Counted from the stretch's first letter, positions 43,894 through 53,112 are shown. The stretch is DNA of 64,000 bases from Clostridium septicum (GCF_003606265.1 NZ_CP023671.1:1302001-1366000), one strand, 5' to 3'. The notes: generated by a model not told the origin, from the letters alone. Made by a program: numbers and translations.

Positions 43894-45189
43894 TTATAAA
43901 TTAAAGAATTCTGTAAATGCTTTAATTGTATAATAGTTATCCTTAACACTTGTAAGTTCTTTTATTGAATGCATTGAAAGAACTGGAGCTCCCATATCTA
44001 TAACAGGAATTGCTAATCCTGCTGCTGTTACAGGACCTATTGTTGTTCCACCCTTTACATCTGATCTATTAACAAATTTTTGGTATGGTACATTAGCAGC
44101 CTTACATACACCTTCAAAAACTGCTGCACTATAACTATCTGTACTATAACTTCCTGCTGCTGCTATCTTTAATACCGGACCACCTTCTAATACTGGTCTA
44201 TTTGTTGGATCATGCTTTTCTCCTGAATTTGGATGTACTGCATGAGCTAAATCAGCAGATATCATAACAGAGTTTGATAAAGTTCTGTGGAAATCTTCTC
44301 TATCTTTTCCTAATGCTAATGCAATTCTTTCTAATACATTAATTAATAATATTGAACTTGCACCTTGAGCAGTTAAATTACCTATTTCTTCATTATCTAT
44401 GCAAACCATAACCTTAGTTGCTGAATTTACTTTACTATCTACTAAAGCTTTTACTCCTGCATAAACCATCCACATATCATCAAGTCTTCCTGTTGATATA
44501 AGTTCTTCATTCATTCCCATTATACAGCCTTTTTCAACTTCAAATAAACCTAAGTCAAATCCAATTATATCTTCTATATTTACTTTTAGTTCTTCTGCTA
44601 ATAATTTTAATAAGTAATTATCTTTTTCAAATTTTTCATTTATTAATCCTAATAAAGGAAGAGTATCTTTTTGTCTATTTATATTAAATCCTTCATTAAC
44701 AGCTCTGTTCATATGAATTGCTAAACTTGGTATTATAAGTAATGGTTTAGCTATTTTAACTAGCTTAATTTCAGGTTTAAGCGGATTTTCTCCTTTTACT
44801 GTTACCTTACCAGCAATACCTAACGGTCTATCAAACCAAGTATATAGGATTGGACCTCCATATACTTCTGTGTTTAATTTTAAGTATTTACCTTCTGCTG
44901 TCATTTCTGGATTTGGCTTAATTCTAAATCCTGGTGCATCAGTATGTGCCCCTATAAGTCTAAATCCATTATCACATAAATCGCCATTACCAATAACAAA
45001 AGCTATAATAGCTGAATCATTCTTTCTTACATAGTACTTACCTTCTTTTTGTAAGTTCCATCTTTCACTTTCTTTTACTTCTTTAAAACCATTTTTATCT
45101 AACACATTTTTTACAGTAACCACACTATGAAATGCTGATGGACTTTCATATAAAAAATCTATTAGATCTAAAGCCAATTGTCTCTCCAT
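43894..45189 (-). CDS. M18 family aminopeptidase
   Basis: A 431-aa cytoplasmic zinc aminopeptidase. Metal-site motifs of M18 are present: GAHTDAPGFRIKP (first His and Asp), VCIDNEEIG (catalytic and metal Glu), a GRLDD motif, SADLAHAVHPN and the C-terminal VLSMHSIKE His. It cleaves N-terminal residues, often acidic or neutral, from peptides. The frame is open 11 codons further upstream from a GTG at 45222, but GGAAGGA sits just before the ATG at 45189 (MERQLALDL), where family members start. Monocistronic, divergent from the CDF gene. Confidence 0.92.
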   Translation of the reverse strand: MERQLALDLIDFLYESPSAFHSVVTVKNVLDKNGFKEVKESERWNLQKEGKYYVRKNDSAIIAFVIGNGDLCDNGFRLIGAHTDAPGFRIKPNPEMTAEGKYLKLNTEVYGGPILYTWFDRPLGIAGKVTVKGENPLKPEIKLVKIAKPLLIIPSLAIHMNRAVNEGFNINRQKDTLPLLGLINEKFEKDNYLLKLLAEELKVNIEDIIGFDLGLFEVEKGCIMGMNEELISTGRLDDMWMVYAGVKALVDSKVNSATKVMVCIDNEEIGNLTAQGASSILLINVLERIALALGKDREDFHRTLSNSVMISADLAHAVHPNSGEKHDPTNRPVLEGGPVLKIAAAGSYSTDSYSAAVFEGVCKAANVPYQKFVNRSDVKGGTTIGPVTAAGLAIPVIDMGAPVLSMHSIKELTSVKDNYYTIKAFTEFFNL

Positions 45190-45368
45190 TTTTAAACGTC
45201 CTTCCTTAATAAAATTTTTCACTTCATATTATACCATATAATAAAATATAGTCCTAATTAAGGTAATTATTTTCAATATTTTCTAGACAAACATACTTAT
45301 ATAAGTTAGTCTTTGTATATAAAGTTATCTTTATGAAAAAAATATTTTTATAGATTGGAAGTGATTTA

Positions 45369-46547
45369 ATGATTTCAAATTTTTTAGTAAAAACTTTTGT
45401 AAAAGATAATGAAAATACTAGAAATCCTAAAGTTAGAAATTCTTATGGAACTTTAGGAGGAGTTATCGGTATTATAATAAATTCTCTATTATTTTTAATT
45501 AAATTTTCTATTGGTACATTAGTTGGATCAATTGCAGTTTCTGCTGATGCATTTAATAACTTATCAGATGCAGCATCTTCTATCATAACAATAATAGGTT
45601 TTAAAATGGCAAATAAACCTGCTGATGCAGAGCACCCATTTGGGCATGGCAGAATTGAATATTTATCAGCTTTAATAGTAGCTTTTATGGTTATGCTTGT
45701 AGGTATTCAATTTATAAAATCTTCTATAGAAAGAATTTTAAATCCTCAACCTATAGTCTTTGAATCAATTCCTTTCATACTGCTTATAGTATCAATTGGA
45801 TTTAAAATTTGGTTATCAACTTTTAATAAATTTCTTGGAAACAAAATTAATTCATCTGCATTAAAAGCAGCTGCTACAGATGCCCTTGGAGATGTTTTTA
45901 CATCAAGTACTGTAGCTATATCATTTTTAATAGCTAAATTTACAAGTTTCCCTATAGATGGTTATATAGGTATTTTAGTTGCTCTTGCAATCCTTTATGC
46001 TGGATTTAGTCTTGTTAAAGAAACTCTTAATCCGTTACTTGGAGAAGCTCCTGATCCTGAACTTGTTAATAGCATTTGTGAAATGGTTTTATCTTATGAA
46101 AATATTACAGGTGTACATGATTTAATAGTTCATAACTATGGACCTGGAAGAGTTATTGCATCTATACATGCTGAAATTCCATCTGATGTAGATATTATGG
46201 AAATTCACAATGTAATAGATAAAGCTGAAAGAGAAGTTTCTAAAGAACTAGATCTTCATTTAGTAATTCATATGGATCCTATTTGCGTTATTACAGATGA
46301 AGTTCAAGAAGCTTGGGATTATGTTGCAAAAACACTTAGAAAATATCCTGAAATAAAATCAATGCATGATTTTAGAGTTGTAGGTGAAGGAAATATTAAA
46401 AATCTTATTTTTGACATAGTACTTAGCCCCTCTGATAAAACAAGTCAAACTAAAATAGATATTATGGTTGAGGAAATTAAAAAAAGTATAAAAGAAGAAC
46501 ATCCTCAATACAATTGTGTTATAACAACAGATTATGATTTTGTTTAA
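45369..46547 (+). CDS. Cation diffusion facilitator (metal exporter)
   Basis: A 392-aa membrane protein of the CDF family with six helices (about 30-235) and a cytoplasmic ferredoxin-like C-terminal domain extended by a second such domain (about 310-392). Metal-site positions read N63-x3-D67 in helix 2 (DAFNNLSDAASS) and D171-x3-D175 in helix 5 (ATDALGDVFTSS). The NxxxD/DxxxD pattern is associated with manganese exporters (MntE-like) rather than the HxxxD/HxxxD zinc type; this is a prediction. HPFGHGRIEYLSAL is also typical. Monocistronic with a strong terminator. Confidence 0.9.
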   Translation: MISNFLVKTFVKDNENTRNPKVRNSYGTLGGVIGIIINSLLFLIKFSIGTLVGSIAVSADAFNNLSDAASSIITIIGFKMANKPADAEHPFGHGRIEYLSALIVAFMVMLVGIQFIKSSIERILNPQPIVFESIPFILLIVSIGFKIWLSTFNKFLGNKINSSALKAAATDALGDVFTSSTVAISFLIAKFTSFPIDGYIGILVALAILYAGFSLVKETLNPLLGEAPDPELVNSICEMVLSYENITGVHDLIVHNYGPGRVIASIHAEIPSDVDIMEIHNVIDKAEREVSKELDLHLVIHMDPICVITDEVQEAWDYVAKTLRKYPEIKSMHDFRVVGEGNIKNLIFDIVLSPSDKTSQTKIDIMVEEIKKSIKEEHPQYNCVITTDYDFV

Positions 46548-46563
46548 AAATACCTAAACTAAA

Positions 46564-46608
46564 AAAAGTCCTTACTAATAAATAAATTTATTTACTAGTA
46601 AGGGCTTT
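46564..46608 (+). terminator. Terminator of the CDF gene
   Basis: A long near-perfect hairpin (AGTCCTTACTA ... TAGTAAGGGCT) followed by TTTTC, 17 bases past the stop. Confidence 0.8.
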
Positions 46609-46810
46609 TCATTTTCTTAATAATACCTCTTCAGAAAGCTTCATATTATTACATAAATTTAAATATAAATACTTTTATACCTTTTTAACTCATTATTTTT
46701 AATTAATTGTTTAATTTAATTAATTTTTATTGATTAAATTAACTATTTAGTGTAATATATTACATTATATGCATATAAATTATAATTTTTTAAGTTTAGG
46801 AGAATTATAC

Positions 46811-47626
46811 ATGAAAATATTAAGAACTGATCTTAAAAGAGCCTTAATTAGTAAAGAAATGTTGCTCTCAATAATTTTAGGGTTACTTTTAATCTTATTA
46901 GCTATTATTTTTGAGCCTATTAGAAGTGCATTTAATACTTATTTTTCTACTTCTAAAGACTTAGATATAGAAATAAAAAAACAATTAATAGGTAACTCTT
47001 TAAACAAAGTAACACTATGGAACTTTGGGAACTATTTTTATTCAAATTTAATTCCCTTAATATGTTGTATTCCTTTTACTACTGAATATTTAAAAGATAA
47101 AAAAAATGGCTTTAATAAATATTTGATAATTAGAAGTAATTATAAATCCTATATAAGATCTAAAATAATTACAACATTTATATCTGGTTTTGTTCCTTTA
47201 TTTATAATTTCTATAATAACACTTATATTTATAAACATATTTAATTCAGGAGACGAATTTAGAAGTATATTTTATTACAATACCCTATTATCAGATTTGA
47301 GTACAAATAATTTTAATACTTTTGCACTTATATATGGAGTTATATCTTCATTTATGGGAGGAACTTATGCTCTTATCGGATTAGCTATATCAACTTTTTC
47401 AGATAAAATATTTGTTGCTTTTATATCTCCGTTTTTCTTATATTATACTGGCACTTATATTATGTCAATTTTGGAAATTACACCACTAATACCTAATTTA
47501 ATAACATATTTTTATAGGTATCAAAGTTGTAAGTTTAGTTATATTGTTATGCAACTACTGATATTATTTTCTTTAAGCTTACTAATTTTTTTGAAAAAAA
47601 CTTATTGGAGTAAAATTTATGAATAA
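46811..47626 (+). CDS. ABC-2 type transporter permease 1
   Basis: A 271-aa membrane protein with about six helices. The open frame extends 14 codons upstream, but TTTAGGAG lies 10 bases before the ATG at 46811 (MKILRTDLKRALISKE), a typical ABC-2 permease start with an amphipathic N-terminus. It is the first of four overlapping genes; permease 2 starts 8 bases before its stop. The set resembles bacteriocin-immunity or antimicrobial-peptide exporters with several divergent permeases and one ATPase, but the substrate is not readable. Confidence 0.75.
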   Translation: MKILRTDLKRALISKEMLLSIILGLLLILLAIIFEPIRSAFNTYFSTSKDLDIEIKKQLIGNSLNKVTLWNFGNYFYSNLIPLICCIPFTTEYLKDKKNGFNKYLIIRSNYKSYIRSKIITTFISGFVPLFIISIITLIFINIFNSGDEFRSIFYYNTLLSDLSTNNFNTFALIYGVISSFMGGTYALIGLAISTFSDKIFVAFISPFFLYYTGTYIMSILEITPLIPNLITYFYRYQSCKFSYIVMQLLILFSLSLLIFLKKTYWSKIYE

Positions 47627-48419
47627 AAAATTTTTATCATTATGCTTATTTAATTTTAAAACTATGAAGCTGAATATTACATTGTTCTTTTTATTTTTAC
47701 TTTCTACTACATCTATATATGTAGCATTAACATATGACTCTACACAGATTAAAGAATTTAATATGTGGAATTTTTATTCTGTTATGTTTACAGGTGGACC
47801 ACTAGTATCCGCCTTACTATTCTTTTACAACTTATTTCTCTTATTTCATTGTTTTCAAAGTGAAAAAGATAGTCTTTTTTTGAAAATACGAAGCGGCAAT
47901 TCATTACTATGGTTTTTTTCTAAAATAATAAGTATATTTTTACTAAATATTATAGCTATAACAATAGCAACAATAATAATTTTATTAATTGGATGGTTAT
48001 TTTGGGGATTTGGTAACATCTGGGGAGGAGTTAATATACATAATTCAACCTCTTATAAAGCTTTTTATAGTCCTATTAAAATAGTTATTTTTAATATAGT
48101 TACTTATAGTTTTTTTATAACTTTTCTTTCTGAAATTGTTGGTTATTTAATGACAAAGTTAAAAAATAAATTCATTGTGATTTTCTTATTTATACTTTAT
48201 TTTATGGCAGATAAAACAGTTAATTTAAAATATTTTTCCTTTGATAAATATACTGATTTAAATTGTAGATGTTACTATTTATATTTAAATTCTAATAACT
48301 ATTTTACAATTAAAGAAGGGATTTTCATTCCAATATTACTTACAGTAATATTTTCTCTTATTTTTATTTTATTATATTTTATAAAAAGATTTTATTTAAA
48401 AAGGAATTTAAAAGTATGA
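47619..48419 (+). CDS. ABC-2 type transporter permease 2
   Basis: A 266-aa membrane protein with about six helices and an N-terminal amphipathic segment. It overlaps permease 1 by 8 bases and permease 3 by 4 bases (ATGA junction), so translation is coupled. It is unusually rich in Phe, Ile, Lys and Asn. There is no strong family signature; the assignment rests on topology and operon context. Confidence 0.7.
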   Translation: MNKKFLSLCLFNFKTMKLNITLFFLFLLSTTSIYVALTYDSTQIKEFNMWNFYSVMFTGGPLVSALLFFYNLFLLFHCFQSEKDSLFLKIRSGNSLLWFFSKIISIFLLNIIAITIATIIILLIGWLFWGFGNIWGGVNIHNSTSYKAFYSPIKIVIFNIVTYSFFITFLSEIVGYLMTKLKNKFIVIFLFILYFMADKTVNLKYFSFDKYTDLNCRCYYLYLNSNNYFTIKEGIFIPILLTVIFSLIFILLYFIKRFYLKRNLKV

Positions 48420-49201
48420 AAAAAAATATAAGTATTATTTTTTTATTTATAACATTAACCTTTATATCTTTCATTAATGTTATAGACATTAATTTGTTTT
48501 TAAGTACTTTATCTAGTAAGTTTAATAATATCTCAATGCAAGATATAGTTATATATATGTTATATGGTTTGACTTCTTCTTCTAGAGTTAACTTAATAGA
48601 TATAATAAGATTTTCTATTCCTTTTATCTTATGTATTGGTTTTATAAACTCATATTTATCAGATATACTTGAATCTAATACTATTTATTTAAATATTATT
48701 AGATATAAAAGTTATTCATCTTGGATAAAAACATATCTATTTAAAATGACCTTATTAATAATTTTATTTTATACATATTATTATATTAATCTTATAATAA
48801 TTTCTTCAATTTACACCAAAAATGTGTCAGGCTTTACAGACACCTTTTATTATTTAAATAGATACATGACTAATACTAATTTCTTTCAGTTGCTAATATA
48901 TCAATATTTTTTAAGTATATTTTCAACTATATTATTAACATTAATAAACCTTTTATTAAGTTTAGTACTAAAAAATATTAATAAAAGTTTTATTGTTGTA
49001 ATAGTAACCATTTTAATACTAACAGCATTAGGAAAATATGATATTATCAATCCCCTTATGCTTTCTAAACACTATACCATTAATTATAATTTTAATATAA
49101 ATCCAATTAGCACCTTAACTTTTCATTTATTATTTTCATTTATCATTTATATTTCTTTAGTTAGGTGTATAAAACTATTAGTTAGGAGAACTGGGTTATG
49201 A
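48416..49201 (+). CDS. ABC-2 type transporter permease 3
   Basis: A 261-aa membrane protein with about six helices. It overlaps both neighbours by 4 bases. It is weakly similar in layout to permeases 1 and 2 (short basic start, helix, outer loop, helices in pairs). Assignment from topology and context. Confidence 0.7.
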   Translation: MKKNISIIFLFITLTFISFINVIDINLFLSTLSSKFNNISMQDIVIYMLYGLTSSSRVNLIDIIRFSIPFILCIGFINSYLSDILESNTIYLNIIRYKSYSSWIKTYLFKMTLLIILFYTYYYINLIIISSIYTKNVSGFTDTFYYLNRYMTNTNFFQLLIYQYFLSIFSTILLTLINLLLSLVLKNINKSFIVVIVTILILTALGKYDIINPLMLSKHYTINYNFNINPISTLTFHLLFSFIIYISLVRCIKLLVRRTGL

Positions 49202-49824
49202 TAACTTTAAATAATGTAAACAAAAAATTTGGAGATACTGAAATATTAAAAAATATTAATATAAATCTAGAGAAAAATAAAATTTATGGTTTTGAAGGAA
49301 AAAATGGTTCAGGAAAAACTGTATTATTTAAAATGATATGTGGTTTTATTGCCCCATCTTCCGGTAAAATATTAATTAATAATAAACAAATAGGAAAGGA
49401 TATAGATTTTCCTGAAAAATGTGGAATACTAATAGAATCCCCTGGATTTATAGATAGATTTTCAGCTTATAAAAACTTAAAACTTTTAGCTGATATAAAC
49501 CGTACTATATCTGATAGTGAAATAAAAAAATGGATGGATTTTTACGACTTAGAATTTAACTCTAAGAAAAAGGTAAAAAACTTTTCTCTTGGTATGAAAC
49601 AAAAGTTAGGCCTAATACAAGCCTTTATGGAAGAACCTAATATACTTATATTAGATGAGCCTATGAATGCATTAGATGAAAAAAGCGTAATTAAAACAAG
49701 GGAACTTCTAAATTCACTAAAAAATAATACAATTATTTTAATTTCTAGTCATAATAAAGAAGATATAGAAAGCTTATGTGATGAAATTTTTCTAATTGAT
49801 AATGGAATTATTACAAAAAAATAA
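49198..49824 (+). CDS. ABC transporter ATPase of the ABC-2 exporter
   Basis: A 208-aa nucleotide-binding subunit, shorter than most ABC-2 ATPases (about 230-300 aa) because the usual C-terminal extension is absent. Walker A GKNGSGKT (34-41), signature FSLGMKQKLGL (about 126-136), Walker B ILILDEPMNALD (about 147-158) and the H-loop ISSHNKED are present, so it should be catalytically complete. It overlaps permease 3 by 4 bases and ends at a clear terminator. Confidence 0.88.
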   Translation: MITLNNVNKKFGDTEILKNININLEKNKIYGFEGKNGSGKTVLFKMICGFIAPSSGKILINNKQIGKDIDFPEKCGILIESPGFIDRFSAYKNLKLLADINRTISDSEIKKWMDFYDLEFNSKKKVKNFSLGMKQKLGLIQAFMEEPNILILDEPMNALDEKSVIKTRELLNSLKNNTIILISSHNKEDIESLCDEIFLIDNGIITKK

Positions 49825-49832
49825 TCTATCTA

Positions 49833-49866
49833 CAAGTGAGATATTAAATTATATCTCACTTGTTTT
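49833..49866 (+). terminator. Terminator of the ABC-2 exporter operon
   Basis: A perfect 12-bp stem CAAGTGAGATAT/ATATCTCACTTG with a 6-base loop and a TTTTATTG tail, 8 bases past the ATPase stop. Confidence 0.88.
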
Positions 49867-49935
49867 ATTGACAAATTATACATATTAATCGTTTAAAATA
49901 ATCCTTTCTTAAATATAAAAATTTTTTATAAAAAA

Positions 49936-49963
49936 GCTGCATCAAAATAATTTTTGATACAGC
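49936..49963 (-). terminator. Terminator of glpF
   Basis: GCTG-c-ATCAAAA pairs with TTTTGAT-a-CAGC around a short loop. The minus-strand tail is TTTTTTATAAAA, about 70 bases past the glpF stop. Confidence 0.78.
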
Positions 49964-50032
49964 CACCTTTAAATTATAAAATTATATCTCCCCTTTGAAA
50001 ATGTCTAATCCATAGTTTTAATAGTTATTAAA

Positions 50033-50734
50033 TTAAAATACCCATGTAAATGCTAATGCTCCAATAAGTCCCCCAACTATAGGAGCTATAACTGGAATCC
50101 ATGCATATTTCCAATCAGAATCTCTCTTACCTGGTACTGGCAAAATAGCATGAGCTATTCTTGGGGCTAAATCTCTAGCTGGGTTCATAGCATATCCTGT
50201 AGTTCCCCCTGAACTTAAACCTAATGCCCAAATTAATAAACCTACTGCAATAGTATTTAATCCGTTTGCCATATCAACTTGTCCTAAACCTAATATTCCA
50301 AATACTAAAAGTGCAGTTGCAATAAACTCGCTTATAAAATTAAACTTGCCATTCCTTATTGCAGGGCCTGTACAAAATACTCCTAGCTTTCCGTCTTTAT
50401 CCTCTGTCTCTTCAAAATGATTATAATATTGAATAAATACCAATACTGCACCAATAAAGCCACCAAGCATTTGTGCTAGTAAATACATTGGCACTTCACA
50501 CCATGCAAATTTGCCTATAGCTGCTAAAGCTATTGTTAATGCTGGGTTAAAATGTGCTCCACTTGTTGCTCCAAATATAAGGGCTGGTATAGCTACTGCA
50601 AAAGCCCAACCTGTTGTTATTACTATCCAACCACTATTATTACCTTTTGTTTTTTTTAAAACAACATTTGCAACAACAGCATCTCCTAAGTACACAAGAA
50701 TCATTGTCCCAATTAATTCAGCTAGAAAACTCAT
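50033..50734 (-). CDS. glpF: Glycerol uptake facilitator (aquaglyceroporin)
   Basis: A 233-aa MIP-family channel with six helices and two half-helices. The first pore motif is N63-P64-A65 (HFNPALTIA) and the second is N184-P185-A186 followed by R187 and D188 (YAMNPARDLAPR). The Asp after NPAR marks glycerol facilitators rather than water-only aquaporins. It has its own promoter and a leader with a strong terminator hairpin. It lies downstream of the glp catabolic genes on the same strand but is separated from them by an IS1182-type element. Confidence 0.94.
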   Translation of the reverse strand: MSFLAELIGTMILVYLGDAVVANVVLKKTKGNNSGWIVITTGWAFAVAIPALIFGATSGAHFNPALTIALAAIGKFAWCEVPMYLLAQMLGGFIGAVLVFIQYYNHFEETEDKDGKLGVFCTGPAIRNGKFNFISEFIATALLVFGILGLGQVDMANGLNTIAVGLLIWALGLSSGGTTGYAMNPARDLAPRIAHAILPVPGKRDSDWKYAWIPVIAPIVGGLIGALAFTWVF

Positions 50735-50806
50735 TATAAAATACCTCCTCGAAATTCAAATCCCGTCTTATTTTCATAATTTTTAGAATATTTAAGTCTA
50801 AAAAAA

Positions 50807-50847
50807 AGTTAAACATAAAAAGAAATCTTCTCTTTTTATGCTCAACT
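50807..50847 (-). promoter_or_regulatory. Terminator/attenuator in the glpF leader
   Basis: On the minus strand AGTTGAGCATAAAAAGA pairs with TCTTTTTATGTTTAACT (17 pairs, two G-U) around a 7-base loop, followed by at least seven T. It stands between the glpF promoter and its start, about 70 bases before the ATG. Bacillus glp genes use leader terminators with the antiterminator GlpP; the same logic is plausible here but no glpP gene is in the window. Confidence 0.65.
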
Positions 50848-50913
50848 GTAAAATTTCATAGCACAAAATACCCTCTTACGTTAAATGTAATCATTTCCAA
50901 AGGTTATAGTATA

Positions 50914-50942
50914 ATATTACCATATCAGTTTCTATATGTCAA
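50914..50942 (-). promoter_or_regulatory. glpF promoter
   Basis: On the minus strand a consensus TTGACA (50937-50942), a 17-base spacer, then TAATAT (50914-50919). It gives a leader of about 170 bases containing the terminator hairpin. Confidence 0.65.
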
Positions 50943-51070
50943 TTATCCCTATATTTTTCTGTTATGTTAAGTTTGTTTTAAAGCTGTTTTTTAATAAAAT
51001 TATATAAATATAGTTAAAACATTAACAATATGGAAATCATATATTATCTTATTAATACTTTATATTTTAT

Positions 51071-51111
51071 AAATAGAATGGTTCAGATATTCTATCTGAA
51101 CCATTCTATTT
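51071..51111. repeat. Left copy of the 41-bp target duplication (hairpin)
   Basis: A perfect palindrome: two 18-base arms (AAATAGAATGGTTCAGAT and its complement) around ATTCT. It is identical base for base to 52662-52702 on the other side of the IS. It reads as a duplicated terminator of the upstream glp genes. Confidence 0.9.
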
Positions 51112-51204
51112 CAGACTGCTGACAAAGTGTCAGCAGTCTTTAATTTTATACAAATATGTAATATAATTTAAAATATATTAATTTATTACATAGGGGTTTT
51201 GGTG

Positions 51205-52614
51205 ATGATAAACGAAAGAAGACAAGCGCAAAATGAAATGGAAGTGGTTATGCTAGAACAATTAGTTCCGAAAGACCATTTATTAAGAAAAATTGATAAA
51301 TACATAGATTTTTCATTTATTAGAGAGTTAACTAATGATTTGTATTGCCATACAAATGGTCGACCAGCTGTTGATCCAGTAGTACTATTTAAAATGTTAT
51401 TTATAGGATATCTTTATGGCATCCGCTCCGAAAGGCAACTAGTTAAAGACATAGAAGTAAACTTAGCATATAGATGGTTTTTAGGTTATTCAATTACTGA
51501 AAAAATTCCAGATTCATCTACAATAAGTCAAAATAGAATTAGAAGATTTAAAGGTACTGATATTCCACAAAAAATATTTGATAATATAGTTCTTCAAGCT
51601 ATGGAAAAAGGATTAGTTGGTGGTAAGATTCTTTACTCTGATTCAACACATATAAAAGCTAATGCTAATAAGCGTAAGTTTGAAAAAATTGAAGTACAAG
51701 TAACACCTAAAGAGTATATAGAACAACTAGATATTGATGTGAATTTAGATAGAGAAAATCATAATAAAAAACCTTTAAAACCAAGAAAAGAAAAAGAAGA
51801 AACAAAGCAAATTAAGAAAAGTACTACAGATCCTGATAGTGGATATATGATGAGAGATAATAAACCAGAAGGATTCTTTTATTTAGATCATAGAACTGTA
51901 GATAGTAAAAATAATATTATTATGGATGTACATGTTACCCCTGGTAATGTCAGCGATAGCGAGCCAATACTAAATAGAATAGATAGAATTAAAGAAGTAT
52001 TTAGTATAAAGCCAAAATATCTTGGTTTAGATGCAGGATATTCAAGTAATCCTATTTTCAAGGGGATTGTAGATAGAGATATAACACCAGTAGTTGCATA
52101 TAGACGTTCTCCTCATAAAAAAGGAATGTATACTAAGAATAAATATATTTATGACTATGATAAAGATATCTATATTTGCCCCAATAATGTTGCGTTAATA
52201 TATAAAACTACGACTCGCGAAGGCTATAGAGAATATAGATGTTTTGAAGAAATTTGTATGTATTGCCCTCATAAAGATAAGTGTCTTGGAGAAAAAGCTA
52301 AATATAAAACAATTAGACGACATGTTTGGGAAAATCATAAAGATGATAATAAGAACTTTCTTAAAACTGAAAAAGGAAAGGGAATTTACAATAGAAGAAA
52401 AGAAACAGTTGAGCGAAGCTTCGCAGATTCAAAAAATTTGCATGGGCTTCGCTATGCTCGCTTCCGCGGACGCGAAAAAGTATCCGAGCAATGCCTACTA
52501 ACTGCAGCAGTGCAGAATATGAAAAAGATAGCAACAAGACTATCTTTGCTACTTTTAGATTTTATTCGTATTATTTTGGATGATATTTTAAATATAAGTT
52601 TTATTCATAATTAA
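51205..52614 (+). CDS. IS1182-family DDE transposase
   Basis: A 469-aa transposase from the ATG at 51205; AGGGG lies 8 bases upstream, and the frame is open two codons earlier. The N-terminal domain carries LEQLVPKDHLLRKIDKYIDF and the DUF772-like segment RPAVDPVVLFKMLFIGYLYG. The catalytic DDE triad candidates are D146 (LYSDSTHIKANA), D276 (YLGLDAGYSSN) and E403 (ETVERSFADSK). A cysteine cluster (C346-C360 region, CMYCPHKDKC) precedes the last acidic residue, as is usual in IS1182. No stop or frameshift. Confidence 0.93.
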   Translation: MINERRQAQNEMEVVMLEQLVPKDHLLRKIDKYIDFSFIRELTNDLYCHTNGRPAVDPVVLFKMLFIGYLYGIRSERQLVKDIEVNLAYRWFLGYSITEKIPDSSTISQNRIRRFKGTDIPQKIFDNIVLQAMEKGLVGGKILYSDSTHIKANANKRKFEKIEVQVTPKEYIEQLDIDVNLDRENHNKKPLKPRKEKEETKQIKKSTTDPDSGYMMRDNKPEGFFYLDHRTVDSKNNIIMDVHVTPGNVSDSEPILNRIDRIKEVFSIKPKYLGLDAGYSSNPIFKGIVDRDITPVVAYRRSPHKKGMYTKNKYIYDYDKDIYICPNNVALIYKTTTREGYREYRCFEEICMYCPHKDKCLGEKAKYKTIRRHVWENHKDDNKNFLKTEKGKGIYNRRKETVERSFADSKNLHGLRYARFRGREKVSEQCLLTAAVQNMKKIATRLSLLLLDFIRIILDDILNISFIHN

Positions 52615-52620
52615 TAATAG

Positions 52621-52652
52621 AAAAACCCTCTGTTTTTTAACAGAGGTTTTTC
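52621..52652 (+). terminator. Terminator of the transposase gene
   Basis: AAAAACC-c-TCTGTT pairs with AACAGAGGTTTTT (one bulged C), ending in TTTTTC, 7 bases past the transposase stop. Confidence 0.75.
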
Positions 52653-52661
52653 AACAAACTG

Positions 52662-52702
52662 AAATAGAATGGTTCAGATATTCTATCTGAACCATTCTAT
52701 TT
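52662..52702. repeat. Right copy of the 41-bp target duplication; glp terminator
   Basis: Identical to 51071-51111. It begins 3 bases past the DUF1667 stop codon, so it is the natural terminator of the glp gene set, still in place after the IS insertion. Confidence 0.9.
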
Positions 52703-52704
52703 AA

Positions 52705-53058
52705 TTATTTACTTGAAATATTCCTACTAGCAATAACATCAATTCCTGTTCCCAATACATTTTCTATTATTATATCTCCCATTTTAACTGGAGCCTTTAC
52801 AATAATTGAATTTATAGCCTTCATACATTCAAAATTTAAATTCTTAGGTATTGCTCCACTAGTCTTTACAGGCATTACTGGAAGCTCACCACCTTCTACC
52901 TTAACAGTTGAAGTTACAACTCTAACAGGATTTGTTACCTCATTTAACCCATATACTTCTCCCCTTTTACAAGTGTTTCCTTCTACTGTTTTCTTTTCTG
53001 TATCTACTTTTAAGTGACATCCCATTGGACAACTTATACAAATTAACTCTTTAATCAT
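52705..53058 (-). CDS. DUF1667 protein of the glycerol oxidation complex
   Basis: A 117-aa cytoplasmic protein. C7, C10, C14 and C30 (CISCPMGCH ... TCKRGEVY) form a likely iron-sulfur or metal site. DUF1667 genes are regularly found behind a GlpA-like dehydrogenase and a pyridine-nucleotide-disulfide oxidoreductase, as here, and are thought to serve electron transfer in that complex. It is the last gene of the set, 54 bases after the oxidoreductase, directly before the terminator hairpin. Confidence 0.88.
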   Translation of the reverse strand: MIKELICISCPMGCHLKVDTEKKTVEGNTCKRGEVYGLNEVTNPVRVVTSTVKVEGGELPVMPVKTSGAIPKNLNFECMKAINSIIVKAPVKMGDIIIENVLGTGIDVIASRNISSK

Positions 53059-53112
53059 TTATTATTCACCGTCCTACTAAATATTTATATAAATCTACTA
53101 CTTTAAATTCAG

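Larger units (their letters stand above)
51112..52661 (+). mobile_element. IS1182-family insertion sequence, 1550 bp, intact
   Basis: Bounded by the two 41-bp repeats. The ends are imperfect terminal inverted repeats: CAGACTGCTGACAAA at 51112 and the complement of CAGTTTGTTGAAAAA at 52647-52661 (11 of 15 matched). It holds one full transposase gene. Just inside the left end lies a 12-bp hairpin with a T-rich tail (51113-51139), which would stop transcripts entering from outside. A second hairpin (52621-52651) ends the transposase transcript. The intact frame, ends and flanking duplication imply a recent insertion. Confidence 0.9.
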
